A stretch of 10,280 nucleotides of DNA from Arthrobacter sp. (GTDB taxonomy: Bacteria > Actinomycetota > Actinomycetes > Actinomycetales > Micrococcaceae): contig JAPSIT010000055.1 in assembly GCA_031178585.1 (NCBI GenBank), forward strand, positions 1-10,280, written 5' to 3'. The notes beneath the pieces were generated by a model. It ran no database searches. It worked only from the letters and a program-made list of their open reading frames with translations, and had not been told where the DNA came from. The first letter of the stretch is position 1; every line of letters starts with the position of its first letter. The position numbers and the translations under genes are program-made. This document shows, in pieces, positions 1 through 7,085 of the stretch.

Positions 1-332
1 TGGACGAGGAACAGCACAGCTTCGACGCAGGCGAAACGCTCCCGGTGGACCTGGCCACCAACGCCGAAAGCCTCGGCGTGAAGGTCATCCGGATCGAACC
101 GGGAGAGAAGGTCATCGCCGAACTCGAACAGGCCATCCGCGACGCCAAGGCAGCACCGGAACGCGGCGGACCCATCCTCATCCACGTCGAATCCGACCCG
201 CTGCTGGATGCCCCCAGCTCCGAATCCTGGTGGGACGTTCCCGTCTCCCAGGTCTCGGACCTGGAATCAACCCAGCAGGCATACCAGACCTACACCGACC
301 ACAAGAACCGCCAACGCAAGCTGCTGGGCTAA
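1..332 (+). CDS. iolD: IolD C-terminal end (3D-trihydroxycyclohexane-1,2-dione hydrolase), partial
   Basis: Only the last 110 or so residues are present; the gene runs in from the left edge, read in the frame beginning at position 3, and stops at TAA 330-332. IolD is a thiamine-diphosphate enzyme that hydrolytically opens the ring of 3D-(3,5/4)-trihydroxycyclohexane-1,2-dione to 5-deoxy-D-glucuronate in cytosolic myo-inositol breakdown. The visible part reads VDLATNAESLGVKVIRI..., then a helix, a strand ending ILIHVESDPL, and the tail SWWDVPVSQVS...RQRKLLG. This matches the end of the ThDP-enzyme C-terminal domain and the tryptophan-rich tail typical of IolD. The ThDP-binding motif itself lies upstream and cannot be checked. 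An internal GTG at 45 is not a real start, because the frame stays open to the window edge with family-like sequence. The placement directly before iolA supports the call. Confidence 0.88.
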   Translation, partial: DEEQHSFDAGETLPVDLATNAESLGVKVIRIEPGEKVIAELEQAIRDAKAAPERGGPILIHVESDPLLDAPSSESWWDVPVSQVSDLESTQQAYQTYTDHKNRQRKLLG

Positions 333-378
333 GCCCCTCAAACTGCGCGCCCGCAACAACAGCACCCTTCGACCACTC

Positions 379-387
379 AAGGAAGAG
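379..387 (+). promoter_or_regulatory. Ribosome-binding site fixing the iolA start
   Basis: AAGGAAGAG ends four bases before the ATG at 392. The same reading frame stays open upstream to 230, inside iolD, but the sequence there encodes nothing dehydrogenase-like. The site therefore decides for a 504-residue IolA rather than a 558-residue one. Confidence 0.75.
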
Positions 388-391
388 TCCC

Positions 392-1906
392 ATGACTGCC
401 ACCACTGAAGGCACCACCACCATCAACCACTTCATCAACGGTGTTGAAACCGCCGGTGAAGGCGACCGCACCCAGCCGGTCTACAACCCCGCCACCGGCG
501 CTGTCAGCGGCGAACTGCGCCTGGCCAACCGCGCCGACTTGGACACCACCGTCGCCGCCGCCCGCAAGGCCGCCGACACCTGGGGCGACATCTCCCTGGC
601 CAAGCGCACCGCCGTGCTGTTCAAGTTCCGCGAACTCGTCGCCAGCCACATCGACGAACTCGCCGCGCTGATCACCGCCGAGCACGGCAAGGTCCTCTCC
701 GACGCCAAGGGCGAAATCGGCCGCGGCCTCGAAGTCATCGAGTTCGCCTGCGGCATCCCGACCCTGCTCAAGGGCGACTACTCCGACCAGGTCTCCACCG
801 GCATCGACGTCTTCTCCTTCCGCGAGCCCCTCGGCGTCGTCGCCGGCATCACCCCGTTCAACTTCCCCGTCATGGTGCCGCTGTGGATGGCCCCGATGGC
901 GATCGCCACCGGCAACGCCTTCATCCTCAAGCCCTCTGAGCGCGACCCCTCCGCCTCCATGCTGCTCGCAAAGCTCTGGAAGGACGCCGGGTTGCCCGAC
1001 GGCGTCTTCCAGGTCCTGCACGGCGACAAGGAAACCGTGGACGGCCTGCTGACCCACCCGGACGTGGACGGCATCTCCTTCGTCGGCTCCACCCCCATCG
1101 CGAAGTACGTCCACGAGACCGCCACCGCACACGGCAAGCGCGTCCAGGCCCTGGGCGGGGCGAAGAACCACGCCATCGTCATGCCCGACGCCGACCTGGA
1201 CAACGCCGCCGACCACCTCGCCGCCGCCGCCTTCGGCTCCGCCGGGGAACGCTGCATGGCCATTTCCGTCGCTGTCGCCGTCGCTGACGCCGCCGAGCTG
1301 CTCGTGAAGAAGGTCGAAGAGCGCGCCCTGGCCGTCAAGGTCGACAACGGCACCGCCCCCGGCGCCGAAATGGGCCCGGTCATCACCCCGGCCTCCAAGG
1401 AACGCATCGTGAAGATCGTCACCGAGGCCGAACAGGCCGGCGCCGCCATGGTCGTGGACGGCCGCGACCTCGTGGTCCCCGGCCATGAGGAAGGTTTCTG
1501 GGTCGGCCCCACCGTGCTCGACCACGTCAAGACTGAAATGACCGCCTACACCGAAGAGATCTTCGGACCCGTCCTCGTCGTCGTCCGCGTCAATGACCTC
1601 GAAGAGGGCATCAAGCTCATCAACTCCAACCCCTACGGCAACGGCACCGCCATCTTCACCTCCTCCGGCGCCCACGCCCGCAAGTTCCAGCGCTCCGTCA
1701 CCGTCGGCATGATCGGCATCAACGTCCCGCTGCCCGTCCCCGTGGCCTACCACTCCTTCGGCGGCTGGAAAGCCTCGCTCTTCGGCGACAAGCACATCTA
1801 CGGCCCCGAAGGCGTCTCCTTCTACACCCGCGGCAAGGTCATCACCTCCCGCTGGCCCGAACCCACCCACGCCTCCGGCGCCTCCTACAACTTCCCGTCC
1901 AACTAA
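392..1906 (+). CDS. iolA: CoA-acylating methylmalonate-semialdehyde dehydrogenase IolA/MmsA
   Basis: This 504-residue protein belongs to the aldehyde dehydrogenase superfamily, MMSDH branch. It oxidises malonate semialdehyde (or methylmalonate semialdehyde) with NAD and CoA, giving acetyl-CoA (or propionyl-CoA) and CO2, the last step of inositol breakdown. Visible motifs are the TPFNFP loop with Asn157, the cofactor-binding LKPSERDPS stretch, GSAGERCMA with the catalytic nucleophile Cys288, and EEIFGPVL near residue 390. The general-base Glu of ordinary ALDHs is replaced by the ALGGAKNH sequence, as is usual in CoA-dependent MMSDHs. Length fits the family (about 490-510). The start at 392 has a good ribosome-binding site, and the gene lies 59 nt after iolD and 33 nt before iolE, so it is probably co-transcribed. 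Codon use is markedly C-ending, stronger than in iolE or iolH. MmsA of valine catabolism is the alternative, but the context favours iolA. Confidence 0.95.
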   Translation: MTATTEGTTTINHFINGVETAGEGDRTQPVYNPATGAVSGELRLANRADLDTTVAAARKAADTWGDISLAKRTAVLFKFRELVASHIDELAALITAEHGKVLSDAKGEIGRGLEVIEFACGIPTLLKGDYSDQVSTGIDVFSFREPLGVVAGITPFNFPVMVPLWMAPMAIATGNAFILKPSERDPSASMLLAKLWKDAGLPDGVFQVLHGDKETVDGLLTHPDVDGISFVGSTPIAKYVHETATAHGKRVQALGGAKNHAIVMPDADLDNAADHLAAAAFGSAGERCMAISVAVAVADAAELLVKKVEERALAVKVDNGTAPGAEMGPVITPASKERIVKIVTEAEQAGAAMVVDGRDLVVPGHEEGFWVGPTVLDHVKTEMTAYTEEIFGPVLVVVRVNDLEEGIKLINSNPYGNGTAIFTSSGAHARKFQRSVTVGMIGINVPLPVPVAYHSFGGWKASLFGDKHIYGPEGVSFYTRGKVITSRWPEPTHASGASYNFPSN

Positions 1907-1939
1907 TCCCCACCCGGTTTCGATGACAAGGAACAGACA

Positions 1940-2851
1940 ATGACAGAGAACAAGCTGATCATCGGCACGGCACCGGACTCCTGGGGTGTGTGGTTCGCTG
2001 ACGACCCGAAGCAGACACCGTGGGAGCGCTTCCTCGATGAAGTGGCGGAATCCGGCTACAAGTGGATTGAACTCGGCCCCTACGGCTACCTGCCCACAGA
2101 CCCGGCACGCCTCGCGGAGGAGCTCAAGCAGCGCGACCTGAAGGTCACGGCCGGAACCGTGTTCACCGCGTTCCACCGCGGCCTGGACCAGTGGGAGACG
2201 GCCTGGGAGCCAGCCCGGAAGGTTGCCGAGCTGACGGCTGCCATGGGCGGCGAGCACATCGTGGTGATTCCCGCGATGTGGCGGGACGACGTCACCGGCG
2301 AAGCCGTTGAAAGCGGTGAGCTCAGCGATAAAGCCTGGAGCGACCTCTTCGCCGGCCACAACCGGCTCGGCAAGACCCTGCTGGAGGACTTCGGCCTGAA
2401 GCAGCAGTTCCACTCCCACGCGGACTCGCACGTCGGGGCCCAGGAGGACATCGAAACCCTGCTGGGCGCGACCGACCCGCAGTACCTGAACCTGTGCCTG
2501 GACACCGGCCACGCGGAATACTGTGGCGCCTCCAGCCTGGAGCTCATCAAGAACTATCCGGACCGCATCGGCTACCTGCACCTGAAGCAGATCAACCCGG
2601 ACGTCCTGAAGAAGGTCAACGAGGAAAACATGACCTGGGCTGCTGCCAACCTGGCCGGCGTCATGACGGAACCGCCAAACGGGCTGCCGGACCTGCGCGC
2701 CGTCATCGAAGCCGTCGAGGCCCTCAACCGGCCCATTTTCGGCATCGTGGAACAGGACATGTACCCGGTAGCCTTCGACGTTCCCATGCCGATTGCCAAG
2801 CGCACCAGGAACTACCTGCTCTCCTGCGGTTCGCGTACCGCTGTCAACTAA
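1940..2851 (+). CDS. iolE: Inosose dehydratase family TIM-barrel protein (IolE-like)
   Basis: The 303-residue product belongs to the xylose-isomerase-like TIM-barrel superfamily (AP endonuclease family 2). IolE removes water from 2-keto-myo-inositol to give 3D-trihydroxycyclohexane-1,2-dione, using a divalent metal, in the cytosol. Visible elements are an N-terminal strand with APDSWGVW (residues 11-18), IELGPYGYLP (43-52), FHSHADSHVG (157-166), CLDTGHAEY (186-194), YLHLK (212-216) and IVEQDMYP (269-276). Asp188, His214 and Glu271 are probable metal ligands by comparison with the fold, with a residue of the His158-His160 stretch a likely partner. The start has AAGGAA at 1928-1933. Its position between iolA and iolG makes inosose dehydratase the best call. 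The APDSWGVW N-terminus differs from what I recall of the Bacillus protein, so a sugar-phosphate isomerase/epimerase with a related substrate is the main alternative. Confidence 0.82.
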   Translation: MTENKLIIGTAPDSWGVWFADDPKQTPWERFLDEVAESGYKWIELGPYGYLPTDPARLAEELKQRDLKVTAGTVFTAFHRGLDQWETAWEPARKVAELTAAMGGEHIVVIPAMWRDDVTGEAVESGELSDKAWSDLFAGHNRLGKTLLEDFGLKQQFHSHADSHVGAQEDIETLLGATDPQYLNLCLDTGHAEYCGASSLELIKNYPDRIGYLHLKQINPDVLKKVNEENMTWAAANLAGVMTEPPNGLPDLRAVIEAVEALNRPIFGIVEQDMYPVAFDVPMPIAKRTRNYLLSCGSRTAVN

Positions 2852-2890
2852 TCGGCATCCTGCTCACGCCAACTCCAAAGGAAGAGAACA

Positions 2891-3904
2891 ATGACTGAAA
2901 CCCTTCGCGTCGCCGTTATCGGCGCCGGCCGCATGGGCGCGGACCACATCCAGCGCCTCAGCAAGCGGATCCACGGCGCTGAAGTTGCCGCCGTCGTCGA
3001 CGTCGACCTGGCCCGCGCCCAGGCCGCCATCGAAGGCATCCCCGGCGCCGTGGCCCTCGCCGACGCCGAAGAGGCCCTCAACAACGGCGACGTCAACGCC
3101 GTGCTGATCGCCACCCCCGGCTTCCTGCACGAGGACATCCTGCTCAAGGCCCTCGAGAAAGACATCCCCATCCTCTGCGAGAAGCCGCTGACCCCTGACG
3201 CCGAAACCTCCTGGAGGATCGTCGAGGCGGAGCAGAAGCTCGGCCGCAAGCGCATCCAGGTGGGCTTCATGCGCCGCTTCGACGCCGAATACGCAGCGTT
3301 GGGCGGGATCATCCGCGACCGCGAGCTCGGCGAGCTCCTCATGCTGCACCACCAGCACCGCAACCCGAGCACCCCGGCCGGCTTCACCAACGAGATGCTC
3401 ATCAACGATTCCGTGGTGCACGAGTTCGACGCCATCCGCTACTTCACCGGCGAAGAGATCACGTCGGTCCAGGTCCGTCTGGGCAAGCCCACCAAAAACG
3501 CTCCGGCCGGGCAGCACGACCCCCAGCACGTCCTGATCGAAACCGAGTCCGGCGTCCTGGCCGACGTCGAGATCTACGTGAACGCCAAGTTCGGCTACGA
3601 GGTGGCCACCCAGGCGTCCTTCGAGGACGGCATCGTCAGCATCGGCGGTGACCACGGACCCTACGTCCGCACTGAAGGCCGCTGGGGCGGCAAGGTGACG
3701 CCCGGTTTCGAAGAACGCTTCGGCGCCGCATACGACGTCGAGATCCAGGCCTGGGTGGACGCCGCACTCCGCGGCGAAGTCGGCGGCCCCACCGCCTGGG
3801 ACGGGTACGCCACCGCGGCATGCTGCGAAGCAGGCGTCGAAGCCCAGAAGAACGGCGAAAAGGTTGCCGTGAAGCTGAACGCCAAGCCCGCTCTCTACAG
3901 CTAA
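2891..3904 (+). CDS. iolG: myo-Inositol 2-dehydrogenase IolG (Gfo/Idh/MocA family)
   Basis: This 337-residue NAD-dependent oxidoreductase should oxidise myo-inositol to 2-keto-myo-inositol (scyllo-inosose), the first step of the pathway. The N-terminal Rossmann domain starts with VIGAGRMGADH (GxGxxG at residues 11-16), and CEKPL carries Lys98. The following domain has INDSVVHEFD with Asp173 and His177. Lys98, Asp173 and His177 keep the spacing of the catalytic triad known in Bacillus subtilis IDH (Lys97, Asp172, His176). Length is normal for the family. The ATG follows a strong AAAGGAAGAG site. A 39-nt gap separates it from iolE, and a strong hairpin directly follows, so it probably ends the iolD-A-E-G transcript. 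Family members also act on D-chiro-inositol or other polyols, and the exact substrate cannot be read from sequence. Confidence 0.92.
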   Translation: MTETLRVAVIGAGRMGADHIQRLSKRIHGAEVAAVVDVDLARAQAAIEGIPGAVALADAEEALNNGDVNAVLIATPGFLHEDILLKALEKDIPILCEKPLTPDAETSWRIVEAEQKLGRKRIQVGFMRRFDAEYAALGGIIRDRELGELLMLHHQHRNPSTPAGFTNEMLINDSVVHEFDAIRYFTGEEITSVQVRLGKPTKNAPAGQHDPQHVLIETESGVLADVEIYVNAKFGYEVATQASFEDGIVSIGGDHGPYVRTEGRWGGKVTPGFEERFGAAYDVEIQAWVDAALRGEVGGPTAWDGYATAACCEAGVEAQKNGEKVAVKLNAKPALYS

Positions 3905-3907
3905 GAA

Positions 3908-3943
3908 CAAAGGAAGGGGCGGGTCCGTCCGCCCCTTCCTTTG
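3908..3943 (+). terminator. Hairpin terminator after iolG
   Basis: A perfect 15-bp stem (3908-3922 with 3929-3943) and a 6-nt loop start four bases after the iolG stop. The stem core is GGAAGGGGCGG. There is only a short T run inside the stem end and no separate U-tract, which is common for terminators of high-GC Gram-positives. It divides the iolD-A-E-G block from the iolH-iolT block. Confidence 0.85.
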
Positions 3944-3991
3944 CCATTTAGGACTGTACGACCCTGACTGATCCACAATGGAGTCTCCCAC

Positions 3992-4864
3992 GTGAAAATC
4001 GCCCTTGATCCCACCCCGTTCCACCACAGCCACAGCCTGCTGGAGTTCCCCAAGGTAGTGGCCGACCTTGGCTACAAGTACATGCAGATGACGCCGCATG
4101 CCGACTTCATCCCGTTCTACAACCACCCCAAGGCCGACGACGAGCTGGTGGGCCAGCTGAAGAAGGCCTGCAAGGATGCCAGCATTGAAATCGCCTCCGT
4201 GCTGCCGGTGCTGCGTTGGTCCGGGCCGGACGAAGACGCCCGCGAGGCGGCCGTCCGGTATTGGAAGCGCGCCATCCAGATCACGGTGGACCTGGGTGTG
4301 GGCACCATGAATACTGAGTTCAGCGGCCGGCCCGAAAAGGCCGAAGAATCCGAGCGTGCCTTTTACCGCTCCATGGAGGAACTGCTGCCGATCATCGAGC
4401 GCGAGGGCATTGACCTTCTCATCGACCCCCACCCGGACGACTTTGTCGAAGAGGGGCTGGCAGCCATCCGCGTGATCCGCGGCCTGAACTCCAAGAATGT
4501 CGGCATGGTCTACGTGGCCTCGCACAGCTTCCACATGAAGAACCGGCCCTTGGACATCATGCGCGCGGCAGGGGACAAGCTGCGCCTGGTCCATGTCGCG
4601 GACACGATGGACCACCACGCCTCGCACGGCCTGCGCTACATCACCAACCCGCCGGGCAACCCGGTCCGGGTGCACCAGCACCTGAAGATCGGTGACGGCG
4701 ACGTCAACTGGGAAGAATTCTTCGGCGGCCTGAACGAGATCGGCTTCCTGGACCGCGACGACACCGTGATGGTGTCCAGTGTCTTTGCCGAGGACGAGAG
4801 CGCGGAGGAGGTCTCCCGGTACCAGCTGGACACGATGAACAACTACATCGCGAAGGCCCGGTAG
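3992..4864 (+). CDS. iolH: IolH-like TIM-barrel protein (sugar phosphate isomerase/epimerase family)
   Basis: The 290-residue product is a second xylose-isomerase-like TIM-barrel protein. It resembles IolH of enterobacterial and Bacillus inositol clusters, notably in [21 protein letters not shown] (residues 28-48), RWSGPDE (75-81), NTEFSGRPE (107-115), [17 protein letters not shown] (124-140), RYITNPPG (215-222) and [14 protein letters not shown] (227-240). Probable metal ligands are Glu109, a residue in IDPHPDD (144-150), His201 and His230. The precise reaction of IolH is not settled; an isomerase, epimerase or dehydratase acting on an inositol derivative is the reasonable expectation. The start is GTG at 3992, preceded by GGAG at 3980-3983; no in-frame ATG suits better. 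The stop lies 11 nt before iolT, implying co-transcription. It follows a terminator, so it needs read-through or its own promoter, and I see no convincing promoter in 3944-3991. Confidence 0.8.
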   Translation: MKIALDPTPFHHSHSLLEFPKVVADLGYKYMQMTPHADFIPFYNHPKADDELVGQLKKACKDASIEIASVLPVLRWSGPDEDAREAAVRYWKRAIQITVDLGVGTMNTEFSGRPEKAEESERAFYRSMEELLPIIEREGIDLLIDPHPDDFVEEGLAAIRVIRGLNSKNVGMVYVASHSFHMKNRPLDIMRAAGDKLRLVHVADTMDHHASHGLRYITNPPGNPVRVHQHLKIGDGDVNWEEFFGGLNEIGFLDRDDTVMVSSVFAEDESAEEVSRYQLDTMNNYIAKAR

Positions 4865-4875
4865 AGACCGAATTC

Positions 4876-6390
4876 ATGAAGCACACAGATGAAGAGACAC
4901 TGACTGAACGGCTGCTGCCTGAAGGGGCGCCCGCTCAACGGACGCCAGCCAGCCGTGCGGCTGCGGTAACCCCGGAAAAACCCGCCGCTGCCGGAAACCC
5001 CAAGGGCTTCATGCGGAAGGTGGCTTTGTTCTCTACCTTCGGCGGCCTGCTGTTCGGCTACGACACAGGAGTCATCAACGGTGCCCTGCCGTTCATGCAG
5101 CGCGACCTGGGACTTACACCGCTGACCGAAGGGCTGGTGACCTCCACCCTGCTGTTCGGAGCCGCCTTCGGTGCCATCACGGCCGGCCGGCTGTCGGACC
5201 GCTTTGGCCGCCGCAGGACCATCATGGCCCTCGCCCTGATCTTCGCCGTTGCCACGATTGGCTGTTCCATCGCCCCCGGCACGGAACTGCTGATTGTTGC
5301 CCGGACCGTCCTCGGTCTGGCCGTCGGCGGCGCCTCGGTCATTGTGCCCGTATACCTGGCTGAAATGTCACCTGCCGCCCAGCGCGGGCGGATCGTGACC
5401 CAGAACGAGCTGATGATCGTCACCGGCCAGTTCCTGGCATTCACCTTCAACGCCCTGATCGGAAACGCCTTCCCGGACGCTTCCCACGCGTGGCGGTGGA
5501 TGCTGGTGATTGCCACGCTGCCGGCAGTGGTGCTGTGGTTCGGAATGCTGGTGCTGCCCGAAAGCCCCCGATGGCTGGCCTCCGCCGGACGGTTTGGCGA
5601 TGTCCTGGACGTGCTGCGCAAAACCCGGGCTTCGGCCAGCGTCGCCGATGAATTCGATGAAGTGCGGCAGGCGGCGCGCGAGGACTACCAGTCCAAGCTG
5701 GGAACATGGCGTGACCTCACGGTTCCGTGGATCCGCCGCATCTTTGTCGTGGGGCTCGGCATGGCGGTGATCAACCAGATCAGCGGTGTCAACGCCATCA
5801 TGTATTACGGCACCTCCATCCTGTCCAGCTCCGGTTTCGGCGACCAGGGCGCATTGCTCGCCAATGTGGTCAACGGCGTGACGTCGGTAGTCGCCGTCGT
5901 GGTCGGCATGGCCCTGATGACGCGGGTGGCGCGGAAGTCGATGCTGATCGTGGGGCTGGTTGGTACCGCGAGCTCCCTGCTGGCCATCGGTCTGATCTCG
6001 CTGCTGATCCCCGAAGGCACGCTCCGCGGCTACCTCGTGCTGCTGTTCATGGTGACGTTCCTGGCGTCCATGCAGTCCTGCATTGGCACCGTCACCTGGC
6101 TCACGATGTCCGAAATCTTCCCGCTGCACGTTCGAGGCATCGGCATGGGCATCTGCGTGTTCGTGCTGTGGATGATCAACTTCCTGATCGGTTTCTTCTT
6201 TCCGCAGATGGTCTCGTGGATCGGCGTCTCAATGACGTTCTTCATCTTTGTCGCGCTCCAGCTTGTGGCCATCGTCTGGGTGAAGCGTGTGGTGCCGGAG
6301 ACGCGGGGCAAAAGCCTCGAAGACCTGGAGCACTACTTCAAGAGCATGGCCGGCGCCAAGGGTGAAACGGCGGAGAGCCGAACAGTCTAA
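4876..6390 (+). CDS. iolT: Sugar-porter MFS transporter, probable myo-inositol importer
   Basis: This 504-residue membrane protein of the major facilitator superfamily (sugar porter family) has about 12 predicted membrane segments. Hallmarks are [16 protein letters not shown] (56-71), DRFGRRR (108-114), [15 protein letters not shown] (158-172), PESPRWL (228-234), [13 protein letters not shown] (300-312), and the terminal [12 protein letters not shown] (474-485). These signatures together point to a proton-coupled sugar or polyol importer, and the position 11 nt after iolH in an inositol locus points to myo-inositol uptake. The first 45 residues form a hydrophilic, Ala/Pro-rich extension. The ribosome-binding site before ATG 4876 is weak (GAGACCGA), and an internal ATG at 5011 would start just before the first membrane segment, so the start is uncertain. 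Another sugar as substrate cannot be excluded. Confidence 0.87.
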   Translation: MKHTDEETLTERLLPEGAPAQRTPASRAAAVTPEKPAAAGNPKGFMRKVALFSTFGGLLFGYDTGVINGALPFMQRDLGLTPLTEGLVTSTLLFGAAFGAITAGRLSDRFGRRRTIMALALIFAVATIGCSIAPGTELLIVARTVLGLAVGGASVIVPVYLAEMSPAAQRGRIVTQNELMIVTGQFLAFTFNALIGNAFPDASHAWRWMLVIATLPAVVLWFGMLVLPESPRWLASAGRFGDVLDVLRKTRASASVADEFDEVRQAAREDYQSKLGTWRDLTVPWIRRIFVVGLGMAVINQISGVNAIMYYGTSILSSSGFGDQGALLANVVNGVTSVVAVVVGMALMTRVARKSMLIVGLVGTASSLLAIGLISLLIPEGTLRGYLVLLFMVTFLASMQSCIGTVTWLTMSEIFPLHVRGIGMGICVFVLWMINFLIGFFFPQMVSWIGVSMTFFIFVALQLVAIVWVKRVVPETRGKSLEDLEHYFKSMAGAKGETAESRTV

Positions 6391-6416
6391 GGCACCGCCT
6401 CCAAAGGAGTTCCAAA

Positions 6417-6461
6417 GCACTCAAATGCCCCCTCGCCCACGGCGAGGGGGCATTTGAGTGC
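6417..6461. terminator. Strong bidirectional terminator between iolT and the MarR gene
   Basis: A perfect 21-bp stem (6417-6437 with 6441-6461) closes on a 3-nt CAC loop. The stem base is A/T-rich (CACTCAAAT paired with ATTTGAGTG), so either strand ends in a short T-containing run. It sits 26 nt after the iolT stop and 29 nt after the convergent MarR gene stop, and can serve both. Confidence 0.9.
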
Positions 6462-6490
6462 CCGGGAACTTTTGGGGCTTTTGGAGGGGA

Positions 6491-6940
6491 TCAGACGCCA
6501 GCGTAAAGCCGGGGGAGGGCGTCCACGAGCGGTGCCAGTTCGGGGATCTGCTTCGCCTCCGCCAGGGTCCGTTCCAGAGTTGCATCGTGGACAGGCCGGG
6601 CCCGGTCCAGGAGTTTGCTACCGTTCGCCGTCAGCTCTGTGTAGATGCCCCGGCGGTCGTCGGCGCAGAGGATGCGCGTCAGCAGGCCACGGTCCTCAAG
6701 ACGGTTGACAAGCCGTGTGGTAGCACTGGGACTCAGGGCGCTGGCCCGCGCCAGTTGCTGCATGCGCATGTGCCAGCCGTCCTGGCGGCTGAGCGCGTCC
6801 AGCACCGTGTACTCGACCACCGAGATCTGCGCGGCGGACTGCAGGGAGCGTTCCAGCTCCGTTTCAATGAGGCCGTGCAGCGCCGCCAGGGTTCGCCAGC
6901 CCTGGGCACGCACTTCCACGGCGTCGTCCTTGATGCCCAT
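6491..6940 (-). CDS. MarR-family winged-helix repressor
   Basis: The 149-residue product has the MarR layout: N-terminal dimer helices (about 10-35), then ISVVEYTVLDALSRQDG, a recognition helix region LSPSATTRLVNRLEDRGLL (about 69-87), a wing containing CADDRRGIYTEL (92-103), and C-terminal dimer helices. MarR proteins are cytosolic dimeric repressors, usually released by small lipophilic or phenolic ligands, and often control the neighbouring exporter. The chosen ATG (6940) has an excellent AAGGAGG site at 6945-6951; the longer open frame to 7216 runs into the divergent MFS gene and is not coding. The gene is divergent from the MFS exporter, with repeated GTTGC motifs between them. The natural ligand cannot be deduced. 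No link to inositol genes is visible other than position. Confidence 0.9.
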   Translation of the reverse strand: MGIKDDAVEVRAQGWRTLAALHGLIETELERSLQSAAQISVVEYTVLDALSRQDGWHMRMQQLARASALSPSATTRLVNRLEDRGLLTRILCADDRRGIYTELTANGSKLLDRARPVHDATLERTLAEAKQIPELAPLVDALPRLYAGV

Positions 6941-7085
6941 CGTTCCTCCTTCGGCCAGCCCTGGGGCAGCGCTCCTTTTAAGTTGCTTGCGCGGGATAGT
7001 TGCGTATGCAACAATAAACACAGCGCATGCAACTATTAGCGTACGCATTCCCTCCCATTCCGTACAGTTTCCTAGGAGCACCTCC
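6941..7085. promoter_or_regulatory. Divergent MarR/MFS control region with four GTTGC half-sites
   Basis: This 145-base gap holds the two ribosome-binding sites (AAGGAGG on minus, AGGAG 7074-7078 on plus) and a cluster of repeats. GTTGC occurs at 6982-6986 and 6999-7003; its complement GCAAC occurs at 7008-7012 and 7029-7033. ATAGTTGC-GTAT-GCAACAAT (6996-7015) is an imperfect inverted repeat with one mismatch in 8-bp arms, a good size for a MarR dimer. ATGCAAC is directly repeated 21 bp apart (7006 and 7027), two helical turns. I infer these are operators covering both promoters. Consensus -35/-10 boxes are not clear. Confidence 0.65.

Noticed and set aside
377..2581. 734-residue open frame on the minus strand opposite iolA and iolE
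   Set aside because: It is a shadow of strong codon bias in iolA. Its translation is a Gly/Val/Asp-rich string without recognisable domains, and it crosses two well-supported genes.
3949..3960. GGACTGTACG after the iolG terminator as a second copy of the GGACATAC operator word
   Set aside because: Only the GGAC and TAC parts match and there is no inverted partner; too weak to call.
3978..3995. Five-codon mini-ORF (ATG to TGA) overlapping the iolH GTG start
   Set aside because: Its ATG is part of the GGAG ribosome-binding region of iolH and it has no site of its own; most likely chance.
2864..4681. 605-residue minus-strand open frame across iolG, the terminator and iolH
   Set aside because: Low-complexity composition typical of antisense frames in GC-rich DNA; both plus-strand genes have clear family motifs.
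6645..7085. N-terminal extension of the MFS exporter frame
   Set aside because: It runs antisense through the MarR gene and the operator region. The ATG at 7086 has a good ribosome-binding site and begins the family's usual N-terminus.
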